Origin: JAKOUL01 sp035378845
Lineage (GTDB): Bacteria > Dictyoglomota > Dictyoglomia > Dictyoglomales > Dictyoglomaceae
Reading direction: 5' to 3'
Assembly: GCA_035378845.1 (NCBI GenBank)
Contig: DAOSUP010000005.1
Coordinates: forward strand, 1 to 64,000
Length of the DNA: 64,000 nucleotides
Within the stretch, counting starts at the first letter, position 1. Each line of letters begins with the position of its first letter. The notes under the pieces are model-generated. The model had not been told where the DNA came from. It did no database searches and saw only the letters and a list, made by a program, of their open reading frames with translations. Of the stretch, positions 1 through 7,886 are shown one piece after another. The translations under genes were made by a program, and so were the position numbers.

Positions 1-68
1 GAAAAAAGGAAAATTCCATTCATTATAGCAAGTAGAAGCCATAAAAGAACCTTTATAATCTTAGTCAA
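1..68 (-). CDS. sugar ABC transporter permease, MalF-like, 5' fragment
   Basis: Only the first 22 codons lie in the window; the gene runs off the left edge. A TTG start at 68 follows a strong AGGAGGGG ribosome site, and the fragment reads as a short basic start followed by a hydrophobic stretch (VLLWLLLAIMNGIFLF), as expected for the first membrane helix of a MalF-type permease. The identity is inferred mainly from its position directly downstream of the MalE gene on the same strand. Confidence 0.5.
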   Translation of the reverse strand, partial: MTKIIKVLLWLLLAIMNGIFLF

Positions 69-95
69 AGTTTATCCCCTCCTAAATAATATAAA

Positions 96-128
96 AAGGG
101 TCCAAAGGGGAAATTCCTTTGGACCCTT
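96..128 (-). terminator. hairpin terminator between malE and the permease gene
   Basis: A perfect 13-bp stem (96-108 with 116-128) with a 7-nt loop is followed on the minus strand by TTTTTAT. It sits just after the malE stop and before the permease ribosome site, so it probably lets only part of the transcripts continue. That is a common way to make more binding protein than permease. Confidence 0.8.
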
Positions 129-139
129 CAAATTATTAC

Positions 140-1330
140 TTACTTTTTGATTTGAGCCTGTATGGTTTTTACTGCATTATTAAGAGCATCTTCTGGGGTT
201 GCTTTTCCATTAATAATTAAGTTCAGAGCATCATTCATAGCTCCCCAAACTGCTGCCATCTCAGGAACATTAGGCATTGGAATTCCATTGGAGGCACTCT
301 TTGTAAATCCAAGAATATCTGGGTTATCCTTCACAAGAGGAAGAACATCTTTTCTTGATGGCAATCTTGGATCTGCTAAATATATCTTATACATAGTATC
401 TTTTGTGGCTACAAAGTTGGTAAGAAAATCTCTTGCAAGAACTTTATTTGGGGATTTTGAATTAATCATAAATCCCTGAACCCCTACAAAAGGCTTTGCA
501 GGCTTACCTTTTTCAACCTCAGGAATTGCTGCTACTCCATAATTAATACCTGCATCCTTATAGTCTTTTACTGCCCATGGACCATTTATAATCATTGCTG
601 CTTTTCCTTCCTTGAACATAGAATCCATTATCTGATAATTATCTCCAGAGGTTAAAAGACCTTCATCTATAAATCTCTTCCAAAGTTTTGCTCCCTTTAT
701 TGCTCCAGGATTTGCAAGTCCAATATCAGTTACATCAAGTCCCTTTGGAGTATCTTTAAATACATATCCACCAAAGCCAAATAAAACAGGAGCTACATAA
801 TAAAATTCAGCAGCACTTGTTACAAATCCCCTTACTTTTCCCTTATATGCGGTGTTTACTCTCTTAGCAGTTGTAATCAATGAATCCATACTTCTTGGAG
901 CAGATTTAACATAATCCTTGTTATAAATTAAAGCAATAGCTTCCATAGAATAAGGTAAGCCATAAAGTTTTCCACCATAAGTAAAAGCGCTGAGAGCTGT
1001 ATCATAGAAGTTTTTCTGGTCCTTAAATGATGGAATAGGTTCCAAAAGCCCATTAACTGCGAGCTCTCCTACCCAATCATGAGCTCCTACAATTATATCT
1101 GCTCCTTTACCTTGAGGAGCTGCAGTCAAAAAATTAGATTTTATAGAGCCAAATTCTACATATTGAACATCCACACTGACGCCATATTTCGCCTTAAACT
1201 CTTCACCTAATCTTTGCAGTATCTCTACCTGTTTCTCGGAGCACCAGATAGTAATTTTAGAAGTCTGAGCTACACTTAAACCTATCAAAGTAAGCATTAA
1301 AACTAACACAAATACCTTGAATTTTTTCAT
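140..1330 (-). CDS. malE: maltose/maltodextrin-type ABC transporter substrate-binding protein
   Basis: This periplasmic solute-binding protein (396 aa) would capture a maltodextrin-type sugar for an ABC importer whose permease begins downstream at 68. A signal peptide spans about residues 1-21 (ending SVAQ, no lipobox). The mature start (KITIWCSEKQ) and the stretch GADIIVGAHDWVGELAVNG closely resemble the Thermotoga MalE proteins from memory. The length is usual for the family. A TTGACA/TATAAT promoter and three phased repressor-type repeats lie upstream, next to a sugar-type regulator gene. In Thermotoga close relatives bind maltose, trehalose or mannotriose, so the exact ligand is open. Confidence 0.88.
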   Translation of the reverse strand: MKKFKVFVLVLMLTLIGLSVAQTSKITIWCSEKQVEILQRLGEEFKAKYGVSVDVQYVEFGSIKSNFLTAAPQGKGADIIVGAHDWVGELAVNGLLEPIPSFKDQKNFYDTALSAFTYGGKLYGLPYSMEAIALIYNKDYVKSAPRSMDSLITTAKRVNTAYKGKVRGFVTSAAEFYYVAPVLFGFGGYVFKDTPKGLDVTDIGLANPGAIKGAKLWKRFIDEGLLTSGDNYQIMDSMFKEGKAAMIINGPWAVKDYKDAGINYGVAAIPEVEKGKPAKPFVGVQGFMINSKSPNKVLARDFLTNFVATKDTMYKIYLADPRLPSRKDVLPLVKDNPDILGFTKSASNGIPMPNVPEMAAVWGAMNDALNLIINGKATPEDALNNAVKTIQAQIKK

Positions 1331-1398
1331 AAGAATCCCCCTTTCTAAAAATTTAATTGATAGGAAATTTTTAATTACGATTTCACCTCCCTATTTAT

Positions 1399-1427
1399 AC
1401 CATTTTCAAACCATTTAAATACCATTC
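1399..1427. promoter_or_regulatory. triple operator: three ACCATT repeats 11 bp apart
   Basis: ACCATT occurs at 1399, 1410 and 1421, exactly 11 bp apart, so all copies face the same side of the helix. On the transcribed strand they read AATGGT and cover roughly +1 to +25 of the malE transcript. Binding there would block transcription. The same motif with the same spacing recurs before the neighbouring regulator gene at 2528-2549. Confidence 0.6.
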
Positions 1428-1429
1428 TT

Positions 1430-1460
1430 ATTATACACTATTCTTACACCTATTTGTCAA
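1430..1460 (-). promoter_or_regulatory. malE promoter
   Basis: On the minus strand TTGACA (1460-1455) and TATAAT (1435-1430) are perfect consensus hexamers, but the spacer is 19 bp, longer than the optimal 17. The predicted start of transcription is near 1423, inside the triple operator. Confidence 0.7.
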
Positions 1461-1471
1461 CCCCTAAAAAG

Positions 1472-2503
1472 CTATCTTTTAACAAGAGACTCTCTAACAA
1501 TTAAGCGAGCCGACAATAATACTCTTTTATTTAAAGTATTTTTTCCTATATATATATCATTAACTAAATGGATAATCTCTTTAATAATTCCTTCTATATT
1601 CCACTTAAAGGTGGTAAGAGAAGGCACAATCTCCTTTGAAAGGGGAATATCATCACAACCTATTATACTAATATCTTCTCCTACTCTAATTCCCCCTTCC
1701 CTCAATCTTTGAATCAAGCCGATAGCCATCCAATCATTTGCAGCAAATACCCCTAATGGTTCATTTACATCGTCATATATATCAATAATATTTTTACCCA
1801 AAAGATAACCTGAGTTCCAGTTCATTTTTCCTTCTATAATTTGATGCTCCACCCCTTTTTCTTTATTTACACGATCTAAAAATCCAATCTTTCTTAGATA
1901 AGGAGCTGTATATTTTTCAGGACCTGCCATATGAATTAAATATCTATACCCATAATTTATTAATGTATCTGCGGCAACCCATCCCATCCGATAATCATCT
2001 ATTGAGATCTGTATTATCTCATCATGAGTTAAATATTGTTCTATAGATATAAGCGTCTTATATATTTGTCTTAATTTTTCTATAAAAGATTCCTCAATAA
2101 GTCCAATCATTATCAATGGAGAATCTTGAGAATCTCCCGGTAAACTTTCCAGATTTAAAAAAGCAATTTTTATCTTCTCTTTTGTAGCAATTCGGGTTAG
2201 TTCTAAAAAAAACTTCGTATAAAAAGGATCATCACTTCTTATATCTGGAGAGGTTATAATATTTATATTTTTCTCCTTAGGCTTAGGCGTTATATATGTT
2301 CCCTTTCCTTGAAATTGTACTAAAAGTCCTTTATTTATAAATTCCTTTAAAGCAGAACGTATAGTAGTTCTACTCACTCCAAAATTCTCAGAAAGTTCCC
2401 TTTCAGATGGCATTTTTACATACTCATCTTTCCTATTTTCCTCTATGAATTTTAATAGTTCTTCTTTCATTTTTTCTTTTCTTAATGGAGAGATCTTCAT
2501 CAT
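1472..2503 (-). CDS. GntR-LacI hybrid (AraR-type) transcriptional repressor
   Basis: A 343-residue sugar-responsive regulator. Residues about 12-72 form a GntR winged helix (MPSEREL at 31-37, FGVSRTTIRSALKEF, then QGKGTY at the wing). Residues about 78-340 form a LacI/periplasmic-binding-like sensor domain, with FAANDWMA at 253-260 and GCDDIPLS at 282-289. This GntR-plus-LacI architecture is known from B. subtilis AraR. It lies between malE and the PPC/RraA genes. Direct repeats of one motif precede both malE and this gene, suggesting it represses both. The effector sugar cannot be told from the sequence. Confidence 0.85.
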   Translation of the reverse strand: MMKISPLRKEKMKEELLKFIEENRKDEYVKMPSERELSENFGVSRTTIRSALKEFINKGLLVQFQGKGTYITPKPKEKNINIITSPDIRSDDPFYTKFFLELTRIATKEKIKIAFLNLESLPGDSQDSPLIMIGLIEESFIEKLRQIYKTLISIEQYLTHDEIIQISIDDYRMGWVAADTLINYGYRYLIHMAGPEKYTAPYLRKIGFLDRVNKEKGVEHQIIEGKMNWNSGYLLGKNIIDIYDDVNEPLGVFAANDWMAIGLIQRLREGGIRVGEDISIIGCDDIPLSKEIVPSLTTFKWNIEGIIKEIIHLVNDIYIGKNTLNKRVLLSARLIVRESLVKR

Positions 2504-2527
2504 TGTAATACCTTACCCCTATAAAAT

Positions 2528-2549
2528 ACCATTTAAAGACCACTTTTTA
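2528..2549. promoter_or_regulatory. operator repeats before the regulator gene
   Basis: ACCATTTAAAG at 2528 and ACCACTTTTTA at 2539 are 11 bp apart, matching the malE operator in motif and phase. They lie 25-46 bp upstream of the regulator start codon. A further ACCATA stands at 2629 near the start of the divergent transcript. Autorepression is the likely meaning. Confidence 0.5.
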
Positions 2550-2588
2550 ATAAAGGTATCATAATCATCTTTTAAAGTCAATATTTTA

Positions 2589-2617
2589 TTGACTTAAAAT
2601 AATTACATTGTTATGAT
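2589..2617 (+). promoter_or_regulatory. promoter of the PPC-RraA gene pair
   Basis: TTGACT (2589-2594), a 17-bp spacer and TATGAT (2612-2617) give a good sigma-70 promoter. Transcription would begin near 2624, about 27 nt before the start codon at 2651. Confidence 0.7.
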
Positions 2618-2650
2618 TATTATCAAAAACCATATCATCAGGGAGGTAAT

Positions 2651-3088
2651 ATGCAAGTTTTCAAAAAGCAGTATGCAACCAATAATGATCTTATAATATT
2701 TAATATTGAACCTGGAGAACTTCTTCTAGAAAGTATTATAACTTATCTTAAAGATAATAGCATAAAAAACACATGTGTAATAAATGGTATAGGTACCCTT
2801 AGTAGAATAAGATATCACAGAATTTTAACTACAGAATATAATCCCCAGAATGAATTTATTGTTATTGAAGGTCCCATAGAACTTTCATCTACACAAGGTT
2901 TAATCCTTGATTATGAACCACATCTTCACTTTGTAGCATCAGATTTGAAAAATACATATTCAGGACATTTAGAGTATGATTCAGAGGTACTTTACCTTGC
3001 AGAGTTTGTACTAATAACATTAAACAATTTTGATTTAAAAAGATATCCTGATGAAAGAAATGTATTTTACATTCAGGAGGTAAAATAA
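2651..3088 (+). CDS. PPC (DUF296) domain protein
   Basis: A 145-residue protein that is almost entirely one PPC/PCC domain (PF03479), the fold found C-terminal to AT-hooks in plant proteins and stand-alone in bacteria. Visible landmarks are PGELLLESI (21-29), the glycine turn NGIGTL (45-50), PHLHF (90-94) and SGHL (104-107); the histidines resemble a metal site seen in bacterial members. No AT-hook is present, so DNA binding should not be assumed. GGGAGG precedes the ATG. The RraA-like gene starts directly after the stop codon, so the two are co-expressed. The biochemical role is unknown. Confidence 0.8.
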   Translation: MQVFKKQYATNNDLIIFNIEPGELLLESIITYLKDNSIKNTCVINGIGTLSRIRYHRILTTEYNPQNEFIVIEGPIELSSTQGLILDYEPHLHFVASDLKNTYSGHLEYDSEVLYLAEFVLITLNNFDLKRYPDERNVFYIQEVK

Positions 3089-3787
3089 ATGAAATTTAAT
3101 GAGAAAGAGAACCAAGAGTTACTTAAATTTTTTGAGGGATTAAGAGTAGCAGATGTAAGAGATGGACTTGATTATCTACTTTTACACCACTACTGCAGTA
3201 TACCATATACTATAAAACCTTTATTTAGAACAAGAGTTACAGGGATTGCAAAAACTGTAAGATATCTACCCTATAAAGGGGAGATTCCAAAACTTACCCC
3301 AAAGGAATATGCAGAATGGATGGGATATTATTACAACAATATATGTATATATCCATGGATTAGTGAAATACAAAAAGGAGATTTTATCGTTATAGATCAG
3401 AGTAGTGTAGATTCAGGACTTATGGGTTCAAATAACTCACTTTCTGGATTTTCAAAGGGCGCAGTAGGATATATGACCAACGGTGGACCAAGAGATACTG
3501 ATGAATTAATTTTACAAAAAATTCCTTTCTGGTGTAAATTTATCTCTCAGAAAACAGTTATAGGAAGACTTCAGTTTGATGCTATGGATATACCTGTAAA
3601 TATAGAAGGTGTTATTGTAAATCCTGGAGATGTAATCGTAGCAGACGGAGATGGGGTAGTCGTAGTACCAAGAGAAAAAGCCTATGAAGTAGCTATGTAC
3701 TCAAAAAAAGAGCTTGAAATGGATAAAGAAGGAAGGAGAAAGCTTTACGATATTATGGGATGGAGCTATGATGACACAGTAAAATAA
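3089..3787 (+). CDS. RraA-family protein (oxoacid aldolase/decarboxylase fold)
   Basis: A 232-residue RraA/HMG-aldolase family member. The hallmark GGPRD motif is at 132-136, preceded by a glycine-rich region (GFSKGAVGY, 120-128), and the C-terminal half carries VNPGDVIVADGDGVVVVP, typical of the family. True enzymes cleave 4-hydroxy-4-methyl-2-oxoglutarate or decarboxylate oxaloacetate; E. coli RraA instead inhibits RNase E. The ATG directly follows the stop codon of the PPC gene and has an AGGAGG within that gene's end. Sitting beside a sugar regulator, a metabolic role in sugar-acid breakdown is the more likely one, but the substrate is not known. Confidence 0.8.
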   Translation: MKFNEKENQELLKFFEGLRVADVRDGLDYLLLHHYCSIPYTIKPLFRTRVTGIAKTVRYLPYKGEIPKLTPKEYAEWMGYYYNNICIYPWISEIQKGDFIVIDQSSVDSGLMGSNNSLSGFSKGAVGYMTNGGPRDTDELILQKIPFWCKFISQKTVIGRLQFDAMDIPVNIEGVIVNPGDVIVADGDGVVVVPREKAYEVAMYSKKELEMDKEGRRKLYDIMGWSYDDTVK

Positions 3788-3791
3788 AAGA

Positions 3792-3821
3792 TTTGGAGAG
3801 GGGAGATTTCCCCTCTCCAAA
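3792..3821. terminator. shared hairpin between convergent genes
   Basis: GGAGAGGGG (3795-3803) pairs perfectly with CCCCTCTCC (3810-3818), extended by TTT/AAA. It lies in the 37-bp gap between the RraA-like gene and the GH3 gene, which converge here. The minus-strand side has a broken T tract (TCTTTTATTTT), so it should work best for the GH3 transcript. Confidence 0.7.
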
Positions 3822-3824
3822 AAG

Positions 3825-6110
3825 CTATCCTATTATAACCTCGCTTGAAAACTTTCTTTTTTCGGTAATAATCTTTGTTTCTCTCACTTCAAATTCTCCT
3901 GTAAGTCTTATATCTTCAGAAGAACTTCCAATTAGCACCTTAAAGGTTCCTTTTTCTACTATAAATCTCATAAACTCATCATAAAAAGCTAATTGTTCTG
4001 GATAAAGCTTAAAGACTACCTTCTTTTCTTCTCCAGGATTTAGATGTATCTTTTTAAAACCTTTTAATTCTTTAATAGGTCTTTCAAGACTTGATACTTC
4101 ATCACGAATATATAACTGTACTACTTCTTCTCCTGCCATTTTACCAGTATTTTTTATCTTAAAGCTTATCTCTATAGGTTCTAAGGCATTTACTTTTTCA
4201 GGCGAGATTGCAAGATTACTATATTCAAAAGTAGTATAAGAAAGTCCATGTCCAAAGGGATACAGAGCCTTAGAAGAAGAACTTACATAATCATTAAAGG
4301 AAGATGGCTTTCTATTGTAGTAAATAGGCACTTGCCCTAATTCGGCAGGGAAAGATATAGGAAGTTTGCCCGATGGATTATAATCTCCAAAAATAACATC
4401 TGCTACTGCATCTCCTCCCTCTTCTCCAGGATACCAGGCTTCTAATATAGCAGAGATATTTTCACTCTCCCATTTAATAGCTTGAGGTCTTCCATTCACA
4501 AGAACAAGTACTATTGGTTTATCCAGTTTATGAAGTTCTTTCAAAAGTTCTTCTTGTACACCTGCAAGTTTCAAATCACTTCTATCGTTACCTTCTCCAG
4601 AGATTCCTCTATGGAAAAGTCCACTTTCTTCTCCCATTACTGCTACTATCAGTTCTGCCTTTTTAGCGATCTCTATTGCCTCTGTAAAACCATCTTTTGA
4701 ATCTCCAACAATCTCACATCCTTTTGCATAAAGAACTTCAGTATCTTTTGATACTTTGTTTTTAATACCTTCTAAGATACTTACTGTCTTCACTGCAGTT
4801 TCTTCTACTACTCTCTTCCCTTCTAATGTCTGCGCTACTGATGGAATATGTACTGTATAGCTATAATCTCCATGCAAATTTCTTGGATTATCAGCATTAG
4901 GTCCTATTATGGCGATAGATTTAAGATTTTTTGAGAGAGGAAGTACACCATTATTCTTAAGAAGTACTATAGATCTTCTTGCTACCTCTCTTGCAAATTC
5001 TCTATCCTCTTTTGTATCAAAAAATTCAAACACTTTTTGAGGATCTTTTTCCTCTTCTTCAAATATTCCAAGAAGAATTTTAGCTCTCAAAACTCTTTCT
5101 ACAGAAGTATTTATAACCTCTTCCGAGATTAAACCCTCTTTTACCGCCTGAAGAAGAGGCTCTCCATAGCAGTCAATCTCAGGAAGTTCAACATCAATGC
5201 CAGCCTCAAGAGCAAGCACTGCTGCTTCTTTTGTATCCTTTGCTACCCTATGAAAATTCTCCAGCATTCTCACTGCAGCATAATCAGAAACTACAAATCC
5301 TTTAAAACCCCATTCCCATCTTAAAATCTTTGTCAAAAGAAATTTAGAAGAAGCACAAGGAATACCATCTATCTCATGATAAGCATTCATTAGAGATCCT
5401 GCCTGTCCCTCTTTCACTGCTACCTCAAAAGGAAAGAGAAAAACTTCTCTTAATTCTCTCTCTCCAATTTTTGCAGGACCAAGGTTTCTTGCTCCTTCAG
5501 AAATTCCATACGCAGTAAAATGTTTAATAGTTGCTACAATTCCTTCCTTCCAATCTTTTCCTTGGAGTCCTTTCACATATGCTGTTGCCATTCTGGAGAC
5601 AAGATAAGGATCTTCTCCAAAAGTTTCCTCTGTCCTTCCCCAGCGAGGATCTCTTGGGATATCTAATACCGGAGAAAGTCCTTGATGCACTCCTACTGCT
5701 TTCATCTGTTTTCTTATAATATCAGTTACCTTTTGAATAAGTTCAGGTTCAAAAGTACTTGACATACCTATTGCTTGAGGAAATACAGTGGCATCCTTTG
5801 CCAGATATCCACTTAGACACTCTTCATGAATAATTGCAGGAATTCCAAGCCTTGTTTTTTCCTTTAAATACTTCTGGATTTTGTTACGAACCTTCACTGC
5901 CTTATCAGGAGTAATACCTCTTTCTCCTGCGAGTCTTGAAATTTGCCCAATACCATGCTTTAAATACTTTTCAGCTTTTTCTTCAGAGAAATCTCCATTT
6001 TCATCTAATAACTGTCTCCCTTGAATTGCCTGAAGTTGTGCTATCTTTTCCTCAATGGTCATTTTCTCAAGAACTTCTCTTACCTTTTTGTTGATTACTT
6101 TTTCCTCCAT
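3825..6110 (-). CDS. glycoside hydrolase family 3, beta-glucosidase/xylosidase
   Basis: A 761-residue retaining exo-glycosidase. The GH3 (beta/alpha)8 domain holds EECLSG (96-101), RDPRWGR (153-159), FGEDP (164-168), KH at 196-197 and the nucleophile region VVSDYAAV with Asp276. A GH3_C domain follows (HRGISGEGNDRSDL near the likely acid/base region; YNPSGKLPISFP), and an Fn3-like domain ends the protein around residues 670-745. There is no signal peptide, so it acts in the cytoplasm on imported oligosaccharides. It has its own promoter with a LacI-type palindrome. Whether it prefers gluco- or xylo-oligosaccharides cannot be decided from sequence alone. Confidence 0.92.
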   Translation of the reverse strand: MEEKVINKKVREVLEKMTIEEKIAQLQAIQGRQLLDENGDFSEEKAEKYLKHGIGQISRLAGERGITPDKAVKVRNKIQKYLKEKTRLGIPAIIHEECLSGYLAKDATVFPQAIGMSSTFEPELIQKVTDIIRKQMKAVGVHQGLSPVLDIPRDPRWGRTEETFGEDPYLVSRMATAYVKGLQGKDWKEGIVATIKHFTAYGISEGARNLGPAKIGERELREVFLFPFEVAVKEGQAGSLMNAYHEIDGIPCASSKFLLTKILRWEWGFKGFVVSDYAAVRMLENFHRVAKDTKEAAVLALEAGIDVELPEIDCYGEPLLQAVKEGLISEEVINTSVERVLRAKILLGIFEEEEKDPQKVFEFFDTKEDREFAREVARRSIVLLKNNGVLPLSKNLKSIAIIGPNADNPRNLHGDYSYTVHIPSVAQTLEGKRVVEETAVKTVSILEGIKNKVSKDTEVLYAKGCEIVGDSKDGFTEAIEIAKKAELIVAVMGEESGLFHRGISGEGNDRSDLKLAGVQEELLKELHKLDKPIVLVLVNGRPQAIKWESENISAILEAWYPGEEGGDAVADVIFGDYNPSGKLPISFPAELGQVPIYYNRKPSSFNDYVSSSSKALYPFGHGLSYTTFEYSNLAISPEKVNALEPIEISFKIKNTGKMAGEEVVQLYIRDEVSSLERPIKELKGFKKIHLNPGEEKKVVFKLYPEQLAFYDEFMRFIVEKGTFKVLIGSSSEDIRLTGEFEVRETKIITEKRKFSSEVIIG

Positions 6111-6130
6111 GTTTCAACCTCCTTTAAAGA

Positions 6131-6179
6131 AAACGTTTTTACAAGTAAGATTATACCTTTATAAGAAAGAAAAGTAAAG
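6131..6179 (-). promoter_or_regulatory. GH3 gene promoter with LacI-type operator
   Basis: On the minus strand TTTACT (6179-6174), a 17-bp spacer and TATAAT (6156-6151) form the promoter. The perfect palindrome AAAACGTTTT (6131-6140) lies just after the predicted start of transcription. A CG-centred palindrome of this kind is typical of LacI/GalR-family operators, so the gene is probably repressed when its sugar is absent. Confidence 0.6.
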
Positions 6180-6205
6180 AAAAAATTTTTAATCTTTTTG
6201 AATTT

Positions 6206-6217
6206 GTAGTATACTAC
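6206..6217. promoter_or_regulatory. 12-bp perfect palindrome in the degV promoter
   Basis: GTAGTATACTAC is fully self-complementary and contains TATACT (6210-6215), a good -10 hexamer for the degV gene at 6244. A protein bound here would cover the -10 element. No partner regulator is identifiable. Confidence 0.4.
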
Positions 6218-6243
6218 TCAAATTATTTCTATGGAGGTTTATC

Positions 6244-7134
6244 ATGGCTAAAGAAGCAGAATTCAGCGTAGTCACCGATACTACTTCGGATCTTTCTAAA
6301 GACATACTTAAAGAATTTGATATCAATGTTATATCTTATTATGTCTATGTTAATGGAAATTCCTATCAAGAGAAGATAGATATAGAACCTGAGGATATAT
6401 GGAAATCTATGGAAGAGGCTCAAGATGGAAAATATCCAAAAACTGCATGTCCTGGAGTAGGAGAATACTATGAAGCTTTCAAAAAAATTCTTGCTACTGG
6501 GAAATCTGTACTGAGCATCCATATGACATCTTGGGGCAGTGGTGCTTTTCAGTCTGCAAATACCGCTAAAAATATTTTAAAAGAGGAAAATCCTAACTAT
6601 GAAATAGAAGTCTACGATTCCAAAAGTGTTACTCTTGGCACAGGGTTTTTAGCTATAGAAGCAGCAAAAGCAGCTCTAAAGGGATGGAATGTATCACAAA
6701 CTCTCCAACAGATTAAGAAAATAAGAGAAAATTTATTTCATGCTTTTACTAACGATACCCTTAAGTATCTTGCAGCAGGAGGAAGAATAGGAAAAGCCAA
6801 ATATTTATTAGCAGAAGTCTTCAACATAAACCCTATTATTTCTATAGATAACAATGGTGTAATTTATGCTCTTGATAAAGAAAGAGGAAGGACAAAAGCA
6901 TATCAAAAGATCGCTTCTCATACATATGACTTTTTTAAAAATAAATTCCCAATAAATATTGGGTTTGTACATGCAAATGCAATTGAAGAAGTCTCAAAAT
7001 TAAAAGAAGAGGTCTTAAAACGCTTTAACGTAAAGGAAATCTTAAGTGAAAAACTTGGGGCTGCTTTAAGTGTGCATGCAGGTCCTGGTACTGTAGGCTT
7101 AGTAGCCTATCCTTCAGAGCTATCTACTTATTAA
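6244..7134 (+). CDS. DegV family fatty-acid-binding protein
   Basis: A 296-residue DegV/EDD-fold protein. Members bind a fatty acid and, in Firmicutes, act with a fatty acid kinase (FakB role) to feed exogenous fatty acids into phospholipid. The N-terminal motif TDTTSDLS (11-18) and the downstream stretch SWGSGAFQSA fit the family, as does the late CHAGPGTVG-like sequence (here VHAGPGTVGL). GGAGG with good spacing precedes the ATG. No FakA partner lies nearby. The gene faces away from the GH3 gene. Confidence 0.88.
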   Translation: MAKEAEFSVVTDTTSDLSKDILKEFDINVISYYVYVNGNSYQEKIDIEPEDIWKSMEEAQDGKYPKTACPGVGEYYEAFKKILATGKSVLSIHMTSWGSGAFQSANTAKNILKEENPNYEIEVYDSKSVTLGTGFLAIEAAKAALKGWNVSQTLQQIKKIRENLFHAFTNDTLKYLAAGGRIGKAKYLLAEVFNINPIISIDNNGVIYALDKERGRTKAYQKIASHTYDFFKNKFPINIGFVHANAIEEVSKLKEEVLKRFNVKEILSEKLGAALSVHAGPGTVGLVAYPSELSTY

Positions 7135-7139
7135 ATTTT

Positions 7140-7168
7140 TTGACAAAAATACCTTTGGATGATATATT
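7140..7168 (+). promoter_or_regulatory. promoter of the FMN riboswitch-ribU transcript
   Basis: TTGACA (7140-7145), a 17-bp spacer and TATATT (7163-7168) make a near-consensus promoter. It begins right after the degV stop codon and would start the transcript about 15 nt before the riboswitch. Confidence 0.8.
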
Positions 7169-7190
7169 TTTGAACAAAGTACTGCCTTCA

Positions 7191-7343
7191 GGGCAGGGTG
7201 AGAGAGGCAAATAAAAAGCCTCTCAATTCCCTACCGGCAGTAAAGTATCTTCTAAAAGAGATACAAAGCCTGCGAGCAAGTAAAAGCTTGCCGATCTGGT
7301 GAGAATCCAGAGCCGACGGTATAGTCCGGATGAAAGAAGGAGG
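7191..7343 (+). promoter_or_regulatory. FMN riboswitch (RFN element)
   Basis: All conserved RFN blocks are present in order: CTTCAGGGCAGGGTG (from 7197), CCCTACCGGC, GCCTGCGAGC, GATCTGGTGAGAATCCAG, GCCGACGGTATAGTCCGGAT and GAAAGAAGG. The closing P1 helix pairs CCTTC (7195-7199) with GAAGG (7336-7340), which overlaps the AAGGAGG ribosome site (7337-7343) of the gene that follows. No terminator lies between aptamer and gene, so FMN should shut off translation directly. Confidence 0.95.
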
Positions 7344-7352
7344 ATTAATAAA

Positions 7353-7886
7353 GTGCACACAAAAAAATTAGTGACCATTTCTCTACTAACTGCTCTCTCT
7401 TTAATCCTTTCAACTACTATATACTTTCCTATTTTACCTCAGGCGCCATATCTTCTTTATGATCCAGGAGATATTCCCCTACTTTTGATATCATTATTTT
7501 CAGGAACATATGAAGGAATTCTTGCTACATCAATCGTAGCTATATTAACAGCAGTATTTACAGGACAAGGAGGACCTATAGGAGCTTTAATGCACTTTTT
7601 AGCTACAGGAACTTTTATCACTGTAGCAGGTATTTTATTCCGAAAAACAAAAAATATGGCATTACCTTTATTAGCAGGCACAATTAGCATGGCTCTAATC
7701 ATGGCTATTGCCAATATAATATTTACTCCTTTTTACCTTGGAACACCAAGAAGTACTGTTTTAGCTTTGATTCTTCCTGCAATAATACCTTTCAATCTGA
7801 TAAAGGCAGGGATAAATTCTATCCTTACCTTTTTACTTTCTTCTACCCTTCCTTTTTCAAAATATCTTGGGAAGGATCGTACATAG
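7353..7886 (+). CDS. ribU: riboflavin ECF transporter substrate-binding subunit RibU
   Basis: A 177-residue membrane protein with about six hydrophobic helices, the S component of an energy-coupling factor importer for riboflavin. The GTG start at 7353 is chosen because it follows AAGGAGG by 9 nt; an in-frame GTG at 7299 lies inside the riboswitch core and cannot be the start. Features such as PILPQAPYLLYDPGDIPLL and AILTAVFTGQGGP fit RibU-like S components. The FMN riboswitch ahead of it strongly supports riboflavin as substrate. The shared energizing module (EcfA/EcfT) is not in this window. Its last 44 bp overlap the convergent EamA gene. Confidence 0.9.
   Translation: MHTKKLVTISLLTALSLILSTTIYFPILPQAPYLLYDPGDIPLLLISLFSGTYEGILATSIVAILTAVFTGQGGPIGALMHFLATGTFITVAGILFRKTKNMALPLLAGTISMALIMAIANIIFTPFYLGTPRSTVLALILPAIIPFNLIKAGINSILTFLLSSTLPFSKYLGKDRT

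Noticed and set aside
2651..3088. The PPC protein as a DNA-binding AT-hook regulator
   Set aside because: No AT-hook or other basic DNA-binding motif exists in the 145 residues; only the PPC domain itself is supported.
7299..7352. Upstream in-frame GTG extending ribU by 18 codons
   Set aside because: It lies within the conserved core of the FMN riboswitch and lacks a ribosome site; the GTG at 7353 has AAGGAGG at the right distance.
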